A DNA stretch of 64,000 nucleotides from assembly GCA_963753485.1 (NCBI GenBank), contig CAVWCL010000005.1, positions 186,001 to 250,000 on the forward strand, given 5' to 3'. Below are positions 50,938 to 59,073 of this stretch, in pieces. The notes below the pieces were generated by a model. It worked only from the letters and a program-made list of their open reading frames with translations. It was not told the origin of the DNA and ran no database searches. The DNA is from CAWDLX01 sp963753485. GTDB taxonomy: Bacteria > Actinomycetota > Actinomycetes > Mycobacteriales > Micromonosporaceae. Every line of letters begins with the position of its first letter. Within the stretch, counting starts at the first letter, position 1. Made by a program: the position numbers and the translations under genes.

Positions 50938-52130
50938 TGGCGTCGTTTCTGGAGCTCGTGTGGACCGACGAAGAGACCGGGCACCAGGGCTTCCTCGTCA
51001 TCGACCAGCTGATCCGGGGCGCGTCCAGCGGCGGCCTGCGGATGCGCGAGGGCTGCACGCTGGCCGAGGTGCGCGACCTGGCGCAGGGGATGACGCTCAA
51101 GGAGGCGATCGTCTACTCACCGGGGGACCGGTACGTGCCGTTCGGCGGTGGTAAGGGCGGCATCGACTGCTCGCCCCAGGATCCGCGGGCCCGTGGGATC
51201 ATGGCCCGCTACGTGGCCGCGATGAAGCCGCTGTTGGCGACGCTGTGGTCGACCGGGGAGGACTTCGGCGTCCGGCAGGAGGTGCTCGACCAGGTCGCGG
51301 TCGAGGCGGGGCTGCGCTCGACCATCGACGCGGCGCTGCGGCTGGTCGCGGACCCCGACTGGTCGCTGGCCCGGCTGCACGCCGCGTTCGCGGTCCGGGT
51401 GGACGGGGTGGGCCTGGCCGACCTGGTCGGCGGCTTCGGGGTCGCCCAAGCAGCCCTGACCGCGGCCGCGCGGATGGACCTGCGCGGCGCAGGTGGTGCC
51501 CGGGTGGGCGAACCGGGTGGCCCGCGGGCTGTGGTGCAGGGCTTCGGCTCCATGGGTGGGGCCAGCGCACGCTACCTCGCGGCCGCCGGCGTACCGGTGG
51601 TCGGCATCTGCGACGCCGGTGGCGTGGTGGCGAACCCGGCGGGGCTGGACGTGGAGCGGCTCCTGCTGACCCGGGATCCGTTCGGCGGCATCGACCGGGC
51701 CGCGCTGCGCCCGGACGACCGCCAGCTGCCGGCCGCGAGCTGGCTCGACGTGCCAGGCGAGATCCTCATACCGGCGGCGATGTCCTATGTGCTCACCGAG
51801 TCCACGGTCGACGCGGTGCGCGCCGCCCTCGTGGTGGAGGCGGCCAACGTACCGGCGACCCCAGCGGCTGAGCGGGCGCTGCTCGACCGGTCCATCCGGG
51901 TCGTGCCGGACTTCGTGGCGAATGTCGCGACCAACGCATGGTGGTGGTGGACGCTCTTCGGCGATATCGAACCCGCGGCCGAGCCGGCCTTCCGGAAGAT
52001 CTCCGCGACCCTCACCTCGCTCGTGACCGAACTGTTCGACCGCAGCGAACGGGACCGCATGTGCCCGCGGGAGGCCGCGATCGCGATGTCCAACGAGCGG
52101 GCCGCCCAGCTGCGGGCCCGCTATCCCTGA
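50937..52130 (+). CDS. Glu/Leu/Phe/Val-type dehydrogenase
   Basis: A 397-residue amino-acid dehydrogenase. The catalytic-lysine region is VPFGGGKGGIDC, and the TGEDFG segment is conserved. The NAD-binding fold is AVVQGFGSMGGASARYL, and ALVVEAANVPATPAA and PDFVANVATNAWWWW follow. It deaminates an amino acid to a 2-oxoacid. ATG 50937 overlaps the TAA of the ThDP gene. Specificity (Glu versus Leu/Val/Phe) cannot be fixed by eye. Confidence 0.88.
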   Translation: MASFLELVWTDEETGHQGFLVIDQLIRGASSGGLRMREGCTLAEVRDLAQGMTLKEAIVYSPGDRYVPFGGGKGGIDCSPQDPRARGIMARYVAAMKPLLATLWSTGEDFGVRQEVLDQVAVEAGLRSTIDAALRLVADPDWSLARLHAAFAVRVDGVGLADLVGGFGVAQAALTAAARMDLRGAGGARVGEPGGPRAVVQGFGSMGGASARYLAAAGVPVVGICDAGGVVANPAGLDVERLLLTRDPFGGIDRAALRPDDRQLPAASWLDVPGEILIPAAMSYVLTESTVDAVRAALVVEAANVPATPAAERALLDRSIRVVPDFVANVATNAWWWWTLFGDIEPAAEPAFRKISATLTSLVTELFDRSERDRMCPREAAIAMSNERAAQLRARYP

Positions 52131-52257
52131 GCCGCCGGCGGGCCCTCCCTGAGCCGTTCGGTGGCGCACCGTCCCCGGGCCGTCGGTGGCGCGCTGGAGC
52201 TGATCAACCTAGGGTCAGGCGTACCGGGATCGGCCGTGCGGCCTGGGGAGGACGCGG

Positions 52258-55050
52258 ATGGCACAGCGCCCATGGGCGGCGCAGGCGAGGCGGCGGCCGA
52301 GGCTGAGCACCGTCCTGGTCTTCTTCCTGGTGACCTCGGCCGCCGGGCCGCTCGCCTCGATCGTCGGCACAGTGCCACTCGGCTTCGTGCAGGACGGCGC
52401 CGGGCTGCCGGCCGGATTCCTGGTCGGCACCCTCATTCTGCTGTGCTTCGCGGTCGGCTACGCCGCGATTAGCCGTCGAATGATCAACACTGGCGCCTTC
52501 TACTCCTACATCGCCCGTGGCATCGGCCGGCCGCCGGCGATCGGGGCCGCGTTCCTCGCGGTGGTCTCCTATTTCGTCAACACGGCCGGCATCGCCGGAT
52601 CCCTCGGCTACTTCGCCAGCATCGTCGCCGGCGCGGACGGCTCGTCGCCCGGCTGGATCTGGGGCAGCGTGGGCGCCATCGTGGTCGTCGGCGTCATCGG
52701 CTACCGGCAGGTGGCGCTCTCCGCCCGCCTGCTCGGGGCGCTGCTCATCGCCGGGTTGCTCGTCCTGGTGGTGCTGGACGTGCTGGTGGTGGCGGCGAAA
52801 GGTCTCGACGCATTCCCGACCGCTGCATTCACCCCCTCGGTGATCATGGCTGGTTCGCCCGGGCTGGCGCTGGGCTTCGCGCTCACCTGTTTCGTCGGGA
52901 TCGAGTCGGGCGCGCTCTACAGCGAGGAGACCCGCAACCCCGGCCGTTCGGTGCCGCGGGCCACGTATGCCGCCGTCGGCGGCCTGGGCGTGATCTACAC
53001 GCTCAGTGTGTGGATCCTCGTCGGTGCCATCGGGGCCGACCGCACCCAGGAAGCCGGCCGGCGGGACCTGGGCAACCTGGTGCTGAACCAGGCGGCGGTC
53101 TACGGTGGCCAGGCGCTGCAGGCGGCCACCGGCCTGCTGGCGGTGGCGGGCACCTTCGCCTGCATGCTCGCCTTTCACAACGCGGCCAGCCGGTACCTGT
53201 TCGTCCTCGGCCGCGACCGGGTGCTGCCGGCCCGGCTGGGCCAGGTGCATCCGCGCTACCGCAGCCCGCACGTCGCCAGCCTGGCCATCAGCGGGGCCAC
53301 CGCGGCGCTCATCGGGATCGCGGTGGTCACCCGCCTCGATCCGTACACCGAACTCGGCCAGGGCGCGCTCGGGCTGGCCACCTTGGGCGTCGTCAGCCTG
53401 CAGATGCTCGCCTCGGTGGCGATCGTGGCCTTCTTCCGGCGGCAGGGCTACCGGAGCTACCTGAAGACCCTCGTACTGCCGGCCATCGGGGCGGCCGGGC
53501 TGGCGTGTGCGACCGGCATCCTGCTGGTCAACTTCCCGCAGGTGGTCAACAACCACGCCCCCTGGGTGGCCGCGCTGCCGTGGCTGGTGGTGGTGGTGAC
53601 GGCGGCCGGAGTGCTGACCGGACTGGTGATCCGCCGGCGCCGGCCGGCCCGGTACGCCCGGCTCGCGGAGAGCCGGCTGCGTCCCCTGGCGCGTACCATG
53701 CCCCGGCCGGCCAACTGGACCCGGCGGTACTGCCTCATCGGGGCGGGCCCGGCGGGTCTGGCGACGGCGCGCCGCCTCAGCGAGGAGGGCGTGCTCTTCG
53801 ACTGGTTCGAGCGGGGCAGCGACATCGGTGGGATGTGGCACATCGACCGCTCGGGTACCGCGATCTATGACACCCTCACTGCGATCTCCTCGAAGTTCAC
53901 CCTGGGATTCCCGGACTTCCGGATGCCCGACGACGTGCCCGACTATCCGGCGTGGTGGCAGGTGCGCGACTACCTGCGCGCCTATGCGCGCCACTTCGAC
54001 CTCTACCCGAGGGTCACCTTCGACACCGCGGTGACCTGGGTGAAGCCCGACGGTCCCGGGTGGACGGTCACGCTCACCACCGGTGAGTTCCGCTACTACT
54101 CCGGGGTCATCGCCGCCGCCGGGCCGGCGTGGAGTCCGGTGCTGCCGACCTGGCCGGGGCAGGAGGCGTTCCGGGGCCAGATCTGGCATGCGGCCCGCTA
54201 CGTCTCGCCCCGCGACCTGGACGGGCGCCGGGTGCTCGTCGTCGGTGCCGGCAACTCCGGCGCCGACATCGCCTGCGACGCCGTGCGCTCGGCGGCGGCG
54301 GCCTTCCTCTCGGTACGGCGCGGGTACCGGTTCCTGCCGCGCTACCTGGGTCCGATCCCGACCGACGCGGTACTCAACGGCATCCTGGATCCGCCGAGCC
54401 CGCTGAACCTACCGCCCGATGCCGCGGAGCTGACGCGAACCCTGTTGCGCGATGTCATCCCGCTCGGGCTGGTCGAGCCCGACTACCGGGTGCTCGCCGG
54501 TCACCCGACGGTCAACAACGAGGTGCTCAACGCGGTGATCCGGGGCTGGCTCGCAGTCCGCCCGGACATCGCGGAGATCCTGCCCGACGGGGTCCGGTTC
54601 ACCGACGGCCGGGTCGAGCAGGTCGACCTCATCATCGCCGCGACCGGGTACGACCGCCGCCCGCAGTTCCTGCCGGCCGAGCTGCTCGGCGCCGACGGCG
54701 TACCGGATCTGTACCTGAACATGTTCAGCCGTACCTACGACGGCTTGACCGTGGTCGGGTTGAGTGACCTGGCGGGGGCGGCGTTCCCGCGCTTCGACGA
54801 GATGGCCCGGGTGGCGGTCGTCGACATCACCCTGCGCGAGCTGGCCGGCCCCGACTGGCAGCGCTGGCAAGCGGCGAAGCAGCAGGAGCGGCCGGATCTG
54901 CGCGGCGGCAAGGTGTACGGCGAGCGGTACGGATTCTGCGTGGACGACCACACCTACGGCGTGCTGCTGGGCGACATCTGCGACCGGTACGGCTACACCC
55001 CGGCACCGGCGTACCCGCTGCCCTACGGTGCCCAGCTCTCCCCAGCCTGA
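52258..55050 (+). CDS. Fusion of APC-family amino-acid permease and class B flavin monooxygenase
   Basis: One uninterrupted 930-residue frame. Residues 1-470 form an APC-superfamily permease with about 12 helices (VLVFFLVTSAAGPLASIVG start; FALTCFVGIESGALYSEETRNPGRSVPR). A basic linker (VIRRRRPARYARLAESRL) leads to a flavin monooxygenase: FAD motif YCLIGAGPAGLATARRL at about 491, the FMO fingerprint FRGQIWHAARY at about 638, NADPH motif VLVVGAGNSGADIACD, and IIAATGYD. GGGGAGG precedes ATG 52258. A transporter joined to an oxygenase could oxidise its cargo on entry. It follows the dehydrogenase gene by 127 bp. Confidence 0.9.
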   Translation: MAQRPWAAQARRRPRLSTVLVFFLVTSAAGPLASIVGTVPLGFVQDGAGLPAGFLVGTLILLCFAVGYAAISRRMINTGAFYSYIARGIGRPPAIGAAFLAVVSYFVNTAGIAGSLGYFASIVAGADGSSPGWIWGSVGAIVVVGVIGYRQVALSARLLGALLIAGLLVLVVLDVLVVAAKGLDAFPTAAFTPSVIMAGSPGLALGFALTCFVGIESGALYSEETRNPGRSVPRATYAAVGGLGVIYTLSVWILVGAIGADRTQEAGRRDLGNLVLNQAAVYGGQALQAATGLLAVAGTFACMLAFHNAASRYLFVLGRDRVLPARLGQVHPRYRSPHVASLAISGATAALIGIAVVTRLDPYTELGQGALGLATLGVVSLQMLASVAIVAFFRRQGYRSYLKTLVLPAIGAAGLACATGILLVNFPQVVNNHAPWVAALPWLVVVVTAAGVLTGLVIRRRRPARYARLAESRLRPLARTMPRPANWTRRYCLIGAGPAGLATARRLSEEGVLFDWFERGSDIGGMWHIDRSGTAIYDTLTAISSKFTLGFPDFRMPDDVPDYPAWWQVRDYLRAYARHFDLYPRVTFDTAVTWVKPDGPGWTVTLTTGEFRYYSGVIAAAGPAWSPVLPTWPGQEAFRGQIWHAARYVSPRDLDGRRVLVVGAGNSGADIACDAVRSAAAAFLSVRRGYRFLPRYLGPIPTDAVLNGILDPPSPLNLPPDAAELTRTLLRDVIPLGLVEPDYRVLAGHPTVNNEVLNAVIRGWLAVRPDIAEILPDGVRFTDGRVEQVDLIIAATGYDRRPQFLPAELLGADGVPDLYLNMFSRTYDGLTVVGLSDLAGAAFPRFDEMARVAVVDITLRELAGPDWQRWQAAKQQERPDLRGGKVYGERYGFCVDDHTYGVLLGDICDRYGYTPAPAYPLPYGAQLSPA

Positions 55051-55054
55051 CCAC

Positions 55055-55108
55055 CCGCGCGGCGGCGTTGGCCCGCGCAGCGGCGTTAGCCCGCGCAGCG
55101 GCGTTAGC
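55055..55108 (+). repeat. Three tandem 18-bp units
   Basis: CCGCGCAGCGGCGTTAGC repeats at 55055 (variant), 55073 and 55091. The last unit runs directly into the 54-bp palindromic repeat, sharing GTTAGC. Confidence 0.92.
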
Positions 55109-55156
55109 AGGGGCACCCCACTAACGCATCCAGTAGAACAAGGTGCCCTTGCTAAC
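55103..55156 (-). repeat. 54-bp palindromic repeat, copy 2
   Basis: Inverse orientation of 26683-26736. Ends GTTAGCAGGGGCACC and AGGTGCCCTTGCTAAC form the stem. It lies between the convergent permease-monooxygenase and tetR genes and could terminate both. Confidence 0.85.
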
Positions 55157-55191
55157 GGCGTCCAAGAGCGCCATGGACGTCCGGGGTCTGG

Positions 55192-55803
55192 TCAGGCGAG
55201 GTCGTCGGGGTCGAGTCCCAGCTCGCGGGCGGCGCTCAGCCGTACCCAGTCGGAGAGTTGGCGGCGGGAGATGACCCGCTCGTGCACGGTCACCTGGACC
55301 GCCAGCCCGTCGACCAGGGCGATGATCCGCCAGGCCGCGCCGGCGGGGTCGTCGCAGTCGAACTGGCCCTCCTTCACGCCGGCCTCGATCACCTCGGTGA
55401 GCGCGTCCTTCCAGCGCAGGTCGAGCCGGCGCGACACCTTCTCCAACTCCGGCAACCGCAGCGACTCGGCCCAGCAGTCAATCCACATCGACCACGACTT
55501 GGAGGAGCCGGTCGGTGCGTACCAGCGCAGAATTTTGCGCAGCTTGTCCAGCGGCGCCGCGGTCGAGCCGATAACGGCCTCGAGCCGGTTGAGGTCCTGC
55601 TCGGCCGCCCAACTGAACGCCTGGGCGAGCAGGCGCTCCTTCGTGTCGAAATGGTAGAAGACCAGTGCCTGGCTCACGCCGGCGGCCGCCGCGACGTCCG
55701 CGGTGCGGGTGTTGGCCAGGCCGCGCTCCACAATGACGTCGCAGGCGGTGCGGAGAAGACCGTCCAGGCGGACCTCAGCCGAACGTCGCGTCACGCGGGC
55801 CAA
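55192..55803 (-). CDS. TetR-family transcriptional regulator
   Basis: A 203-residue regulator. The N-terminal helix-turn-helix is ERGLANTRTADVAAAAGVSQALVFYHFDTKERLL in outline. The C-terminal ligand domain (WAESLRLPELEKVSRRLDLRW, then AAWRIIALVDGLAVQVTVH) is of the BetI/TetR_C_6 type. It is convergent with the catabolic operon and may repress it through the inverted repeat at 48133, though the link is only inferred from proximity. Confidence 0.9.
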   Translation of the reverse strand: MARVTRRSAEVRLDGLLRTACDVIVERGLANTRTADVAAAAGVSQALVFYHFDTKERLLAQAFSWAAEQDLNRLEAVIGSTAAPLDKLRKILRWYAPTGSSKSWSMWIDCWAESLRLPELEKVSRRLDLRWKDALTEVIEAGVKEGQFDCDDPAGAAWRIIALVDGLAVQVTVHERVISRRQLSDWVRLSAARELGLDPDDLA

Positions 55804-55939
55804 GATAGCCCATTTCGTCCGTGACTGTCTGCCCGGCCCGGTTGGCGGGCGTGTTTCCGTTGTTCAGCGCAGGAGTCCGGAACGTCGGGTGCGGTCGGGG
55901 GGGCGCATTTGCGGCCGCCCGGGACGTAGTGTGTGCGGC

Positions 55940-57022
55940 GTGGTGGCAGCGGCGCGACGCCGGGTAACGACGCTGGTGGCGGCACTGGTCGCCACTGGTC
56001 TGGGGGTCTGCGCGTGCGCGACCACCGCCAGCTGGTCGCCGCCGGCCGCTCATTCGTCGGCCGGGCCGTCAGCCTCCTCGACCCCCGCGGTGCCACCCGA
56101 GATCACGCTCGCGTTCGGCGGGGACGTCCACTTCACCGGGCGTACCCTGACGCTGCTCGACGACCCGGCGACCGCGTTCGGCCCGGTCTCGACGGTGCTC
56201 TCGGCGGCCGACGTGGCCATGGTCAACCTGGAGTCTGCGGTGAGCACGCGGGGGACACCCGAGCCGAAGACGTTCCACTTCCGGGCGCCGGCGAGTGCGT
56301 ACGCGGCGGTCCAGGCGGCCGGGATCGACGTGGTGACGCTGGCCAACAACCACGCGCTGGACTACGGCCGGACCGCGCTCGAGGACACGATCGCCTCGGC
56401 TGAGGCGGCGAAGATGCCGATCGTCGGCGTCGGCCGTGATGCCGAGCACGCGTACCAGGCCTGGATCACGGAGGTCAAGGGCGTGAAGATCGCGTTTCTG
56501 GGAATGAGCCAGATCGCCGAGCTCGCCTCCAGCTGGGCGGCGAAGGATGACCGGTCCGGCATCGCGATGGCCTTCGACCAGGCCCGTGCCGTCGCCGCGG
56601 TGAAGAAGGCCCGCGCCTCGGCCGATGTCGTGGTGGTCTTCATGCACTGGGGACAGGAGTACAACCACTGCCCCACGTCGCAGCAGAAGTCATTCGCCAA
56701 GACGCTCGCCACCGCGGGCGCGACCATGGTGATCGGCTCCCATGTGCATGTGCTGCAAGGCTCCGGATGGCTCGGCAACACGTTCGTCGCGTACGGTATG
56801 TCGAACTTTGTCTGGTGGCTCAACGAGGCCGCCTCCAACGACACCGGGGTCATGCGGGTGACCCTGTCCGGGGCGACGATCGTGCGGACCGAGTTCGTGC
56901 CCGCCTACATCAACCGCACAACGGGCCAGCCGGACCCGACCACGGGTTCGGAGAGCCAGCGCATCGCCAAGAAGTACGCGGCGCTGCGGGGATGCACCGC
57001 ATTGGCCGCCACTCGGCCCTAG
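55940..57022 (+). CDS. CapA-family metallophosphatase-like lipoprotein
   Basis: A protein of about 360 residues related to CapA/PgsA of poly-gamma-glutamate capsule synthesis. An N-terminal hydrophobic segment ends GLGVCAC, a possible lipobox. The calcineurin-like motifs are TLAFGGDVHFTG, MVNLESAVS, VVTLANNHALDYG, VVFMHWGQEY and VIGSHVHVLQG. It is a surface enzyme of unknown substrate; no other pgs genes are nearby, so capsule synthesis is not implied. GTG 55940, 55943 and 55931 are possible starts. Confidence 0.85.
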   Translation: MVAAARRRVTTLVAALVATGLGVCACATTASWSPPAAHSSAGPSASSTPAVPPEITLAFGGDVHFTGRTLTLLDDPATAFGPVSTVLSAADVAMVNLESAVSTRGTPEPKTFHFRAPASAYAAVQAAGIDVVTLANNHALDYGRTALEDTIASAEAAKMPIVGVGRDAEHAYQAWITEVKGVKIAFLGMSQIAELASSWAAKDDRSGIAMAFDQARAVAAVKKARASADVVVVFMHWGQEYNHCPTSQQKSFAKTLATAGATMVIGSHVHVLQGSGWLGNTFVAYGMSNFVWWLNEAASNDTGVMRVTLSGATIVRTEFVPAYINRTTGQPDPTTGSESQRIAKKYAALRGCTALAATRP

Positions 57023-57190
57023 TCGATCTTGGTGGCCTTCGTGGTCTTCGTGGGGCCGTGGCTTCCTGGGGTCGTGGCCCGAGCCGGTTGGCGAGCGAAC
57101 CCACGGACGAGCGACGCGCGGGATCCGGTTTGTCACAGCCGGGACGGGTGGGCTAAAGTTTGCTTCCGTCGCCGGCACACCGGCTGGCAT

Positions 57191-57263
57191 GCGGACGTAG
57201 CGCAGCTGGTAGCGCATCACCTTGCCAAGGTGAGGGTCGCGGGTTCGAATCCCGTCGTCCGCT
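57191..57263 (+). tRNA. tRNA-Gly(GCC)
   Basis: Acceptor arms GCGGACG and CGTCCGC pair perfectly. The anticodon loop CTTGCCAAG carries GCC, and the T-loop GGTTCGAATCC is canonical. 73 nt, no encoded CCA. Confidence 0.97.
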
Positions 57264-57307
57264 CGCTGCGGCGGCTCGGCCGCCGGGCCGGTCCCGTAAG
57301 GGCAACC

Positions 57308-57379
57308 GGCGGGTTGGCCGAGTGGCTTAGGCAAGGGCCTGCAAAGCCCTGTACGCGGGTTCGATTCCCGCACCCGCCT
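57308..57379 (+). tRNA. tRNA-Cys(GCA)
   Basis: Acceptor arms GGCGGGT and ACCCGCC. The anticodon loop CTGCAAA carries GCA, and the T-arm is GCGGGTTCGATTCCCGC. 72 nt, second in a three-tRNA cluster. Confidence 0.96.
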
Positions 57380-57380
57380 C

Positions 57381-57455
57381 GGGCGATTAGCGCAGTGGGA
57401 GCGCGCTTCCTTGACACGGAAGAGGTCACTGGTTCAAACCCAGTATCGCCCACCA
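57381..57455 (+). tRNA. tRNA-Val(GAC)
   Basis: Acceptor arms GGGCGAT and ATCGCCC. The anticodon loop CTTGACACG carries GAC. CCA is encoded at 57453-57455. The integrative element begins directly downstream, so the 3' half is the likely attachment site. Confidence 0.97.
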
Positions 57456-57460
57456 GGTCA

Positions 57461-57491
57461 GAGGCCATGTTCCATCGACGGACATGGCCTC
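57461..57491 (+). terminator. Hairpin downstream of the tRNA cluster
   Basis: GAGGCCATGT (57461-57470) and ACATGGCCTC (57482-57491) form a perfect 10-bp stem with an 11-nt loop. It probably ends the tRNA transcript. It may also belong to the attachment junction. Confidence 0.7.
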
Positions 57492-57526
57492 TCTCGTGCC
57501 CGTACAGCAGCGAAGTACAGCTACGG

Positions 57527-58754
57527 TCATCCATCGAGGCTCTCCCCGAGACGCTTGAGCGCTTCCCGTGTGGCCTTTGTGGACGCCTGGGTGTAGATCT
57601 CCATCGTGATCGAGAACCGGGCGTGGCGGAGGATCGCCATGGCGACCCGAGGATGCACGTCAAGATCGGCAAGCAGGGTGGCGCAGGTCCGGCGGGCGTC
57701 GTGGACGGTGATCTTGCGGATGCCGGCCTTGGCGATGCGGTGGTCCCATGATCGGTTGAAGTTGCGCGGCTCGACCGGGGCTGCCGTAGGCGGTGGTGAA
57801 TACCAGGGTCGAGCCTCGCCAGGCGGCGCCGGCGGATTCTTGTGCGGCCCGCTGCTGCGCGTCGACGGAGCTGGAGCGCGGTGACGCACAGGTCGGGGAT
57901 CGGCAGCGTCGCATCGGAGGCGGCCGTCTTGGTCTCGCGGTGCAGCAGCCGACGGCGGACCCGTTGAAGTTGCAGGGCGGTGGCCAGCTCGGCGGTGTCC
58001 AGGTCGATCGCGTTCCAGGTGAGCCCGAGCACCTCGCCTTTGCGCAGACCGAGCACGAGGACCAGGACGTAGGCGGCGTAGAGCGGATCGTCGTCGTGAC
58101 GTGCCGACTCGAGGAACCGGCGGGCCTCCTCGGTCGACCAGGCTTGACCCTTGCGTCGCCGAACCGGGGGCAGCTTGACCAGCGCGGCGACGTTACGGGT
58201 GATCAGCTCCTCGGTCATGGCGTGGGACAGCGCCGAGCGGAGCACCTTGCGCAGGTCTCCGATCGTGTTGGCCGACGGGGTGCGGCGACAGCACTGCCCA
58301 GCCGCGCAGCACCGCCGCTTGTCGGCGGGCCGTTTGGCGTCCTTTCGTCTGAATGCAGCACTGGCACAGCCGGCCGATCTGGTTGATCCAGGTCTGGACG
58401 TCGCGGACCTGGAGCCGGTCGATGCGTTTGGCACCGACGCCGGGAACGATGTAGAGGCGAGTGAGCGTGTCGTAGGTGGAGTAGGTGAGCGGGGCAAGGT
58501 TGGGTTCGACCACCTCCCGCAGCCAGTACGTCAGATAGTCGGCGACGGTGGGAGTCTTCGTCGGCACCGGTCCGGCTAGACGCCCGAGCATGCAGCTTCA
58601 CCCATTTCTCGTGGACGTCTTCTCGCGTTGGGCCGTAGACCCATTTGCGGTCACGTTTGCCGTCGGGTTTGTTGACCCACACGTATGCGGCGAATCCGTT
58701 GCGATAGGCGAAGATGGAACCTTCCCCATTCTGCCGCGCGCGTTTGGCGGTCAC
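57527..58754 (-). pseudogene. int: Tyrosine recombinase/integrase, frameshifted
   Basis: The pieces of a roughly 405-residue integrase are all present but in five successive frames. They are the N-terminal AP2-like arm (NGEGSIFAYRNGFAAYVWV), the SAM-like domain (TPTVADYLTYWLREVV), the catalytic domain with the first Arg in VLGLRKGEVLGLTWNAID, and HDARRTCATLLADL and ILRHARFSITMEIYTQ with the Tyr. Shifts near 58578, 58349, 57860 and 57776 are all +1. If real, the element cannot excise by itself. Confidence 0.85.
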
Positions 58755-59031
58755 GGGTTCGCCTCTTCACGCGTCGGGCGATGTATTCGTCGACCCACTC
58801 CGGCAGGATGCGGCGGTATTTGCCGTCTTTGATGGAGCGCAGTTCGCCGGTGATGACGAGCGTCTTCACCTTGCACAGGCCGAAGCCGAGCATGTCCGCG
58901 ACCTCATGCATGCTGTACCAGCGTTTGCCAAGTACGTCGGATCGGGGCACGTGCTCGGGCGGGTGTGGTTCGGGAACGAGCGCGATCACGCGGCCGTTCG
59001 CGATCTGCGTGATGAGTGCTGCGGTGTCCAC
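58651..59031 (-). CDS. xis: Excisionase-like helix-turn-helix protein
   Basis: A 126-residue protein with an AlpA/MerR-type excisionase helix-turn-helix: RWYSMHEVADMLGFGLCKVK, then TLVITGELRSIKDGKYRRIL and EWVDEYIARRV. It would bend DNA for excision with the integrase. The C-terminal 40 basic residues overlap the int start by about 104 bp, more than usual, and may not be conserved. A 16-bp palindrome lies 27 bp upstream of its start. Confidence 0.78.
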   Translation of the reverse strand: MDTAALITQIANGRVIALVPEPHPPEHVPRSDVLGKRWYSMHEVADMLGFGLCKVKTLVITGELRSIKDGKYRRILPEWVDEYIARRVKRRTRDRQTRAAEWGRFHLRLSQRIRRIRVGQQTRRQT

Positions 59032-59057
59032 TGTGGTCCTTTCTCGGGTTGCGGAGC

Positions 59058-59073
59058 TGACACGTACGTGTCA
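59058..59073. promoter_or_regulatory. 16-bp perfect palindrome, copy 1
   Basis: TGACACGTACGTGTCA, extended by one matching base on each side (CTGACA...TGTCAG), upstream of xis and overlapping the rep stop codon. An identical core occurs at 62576-62591. Confidence 0.85.
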
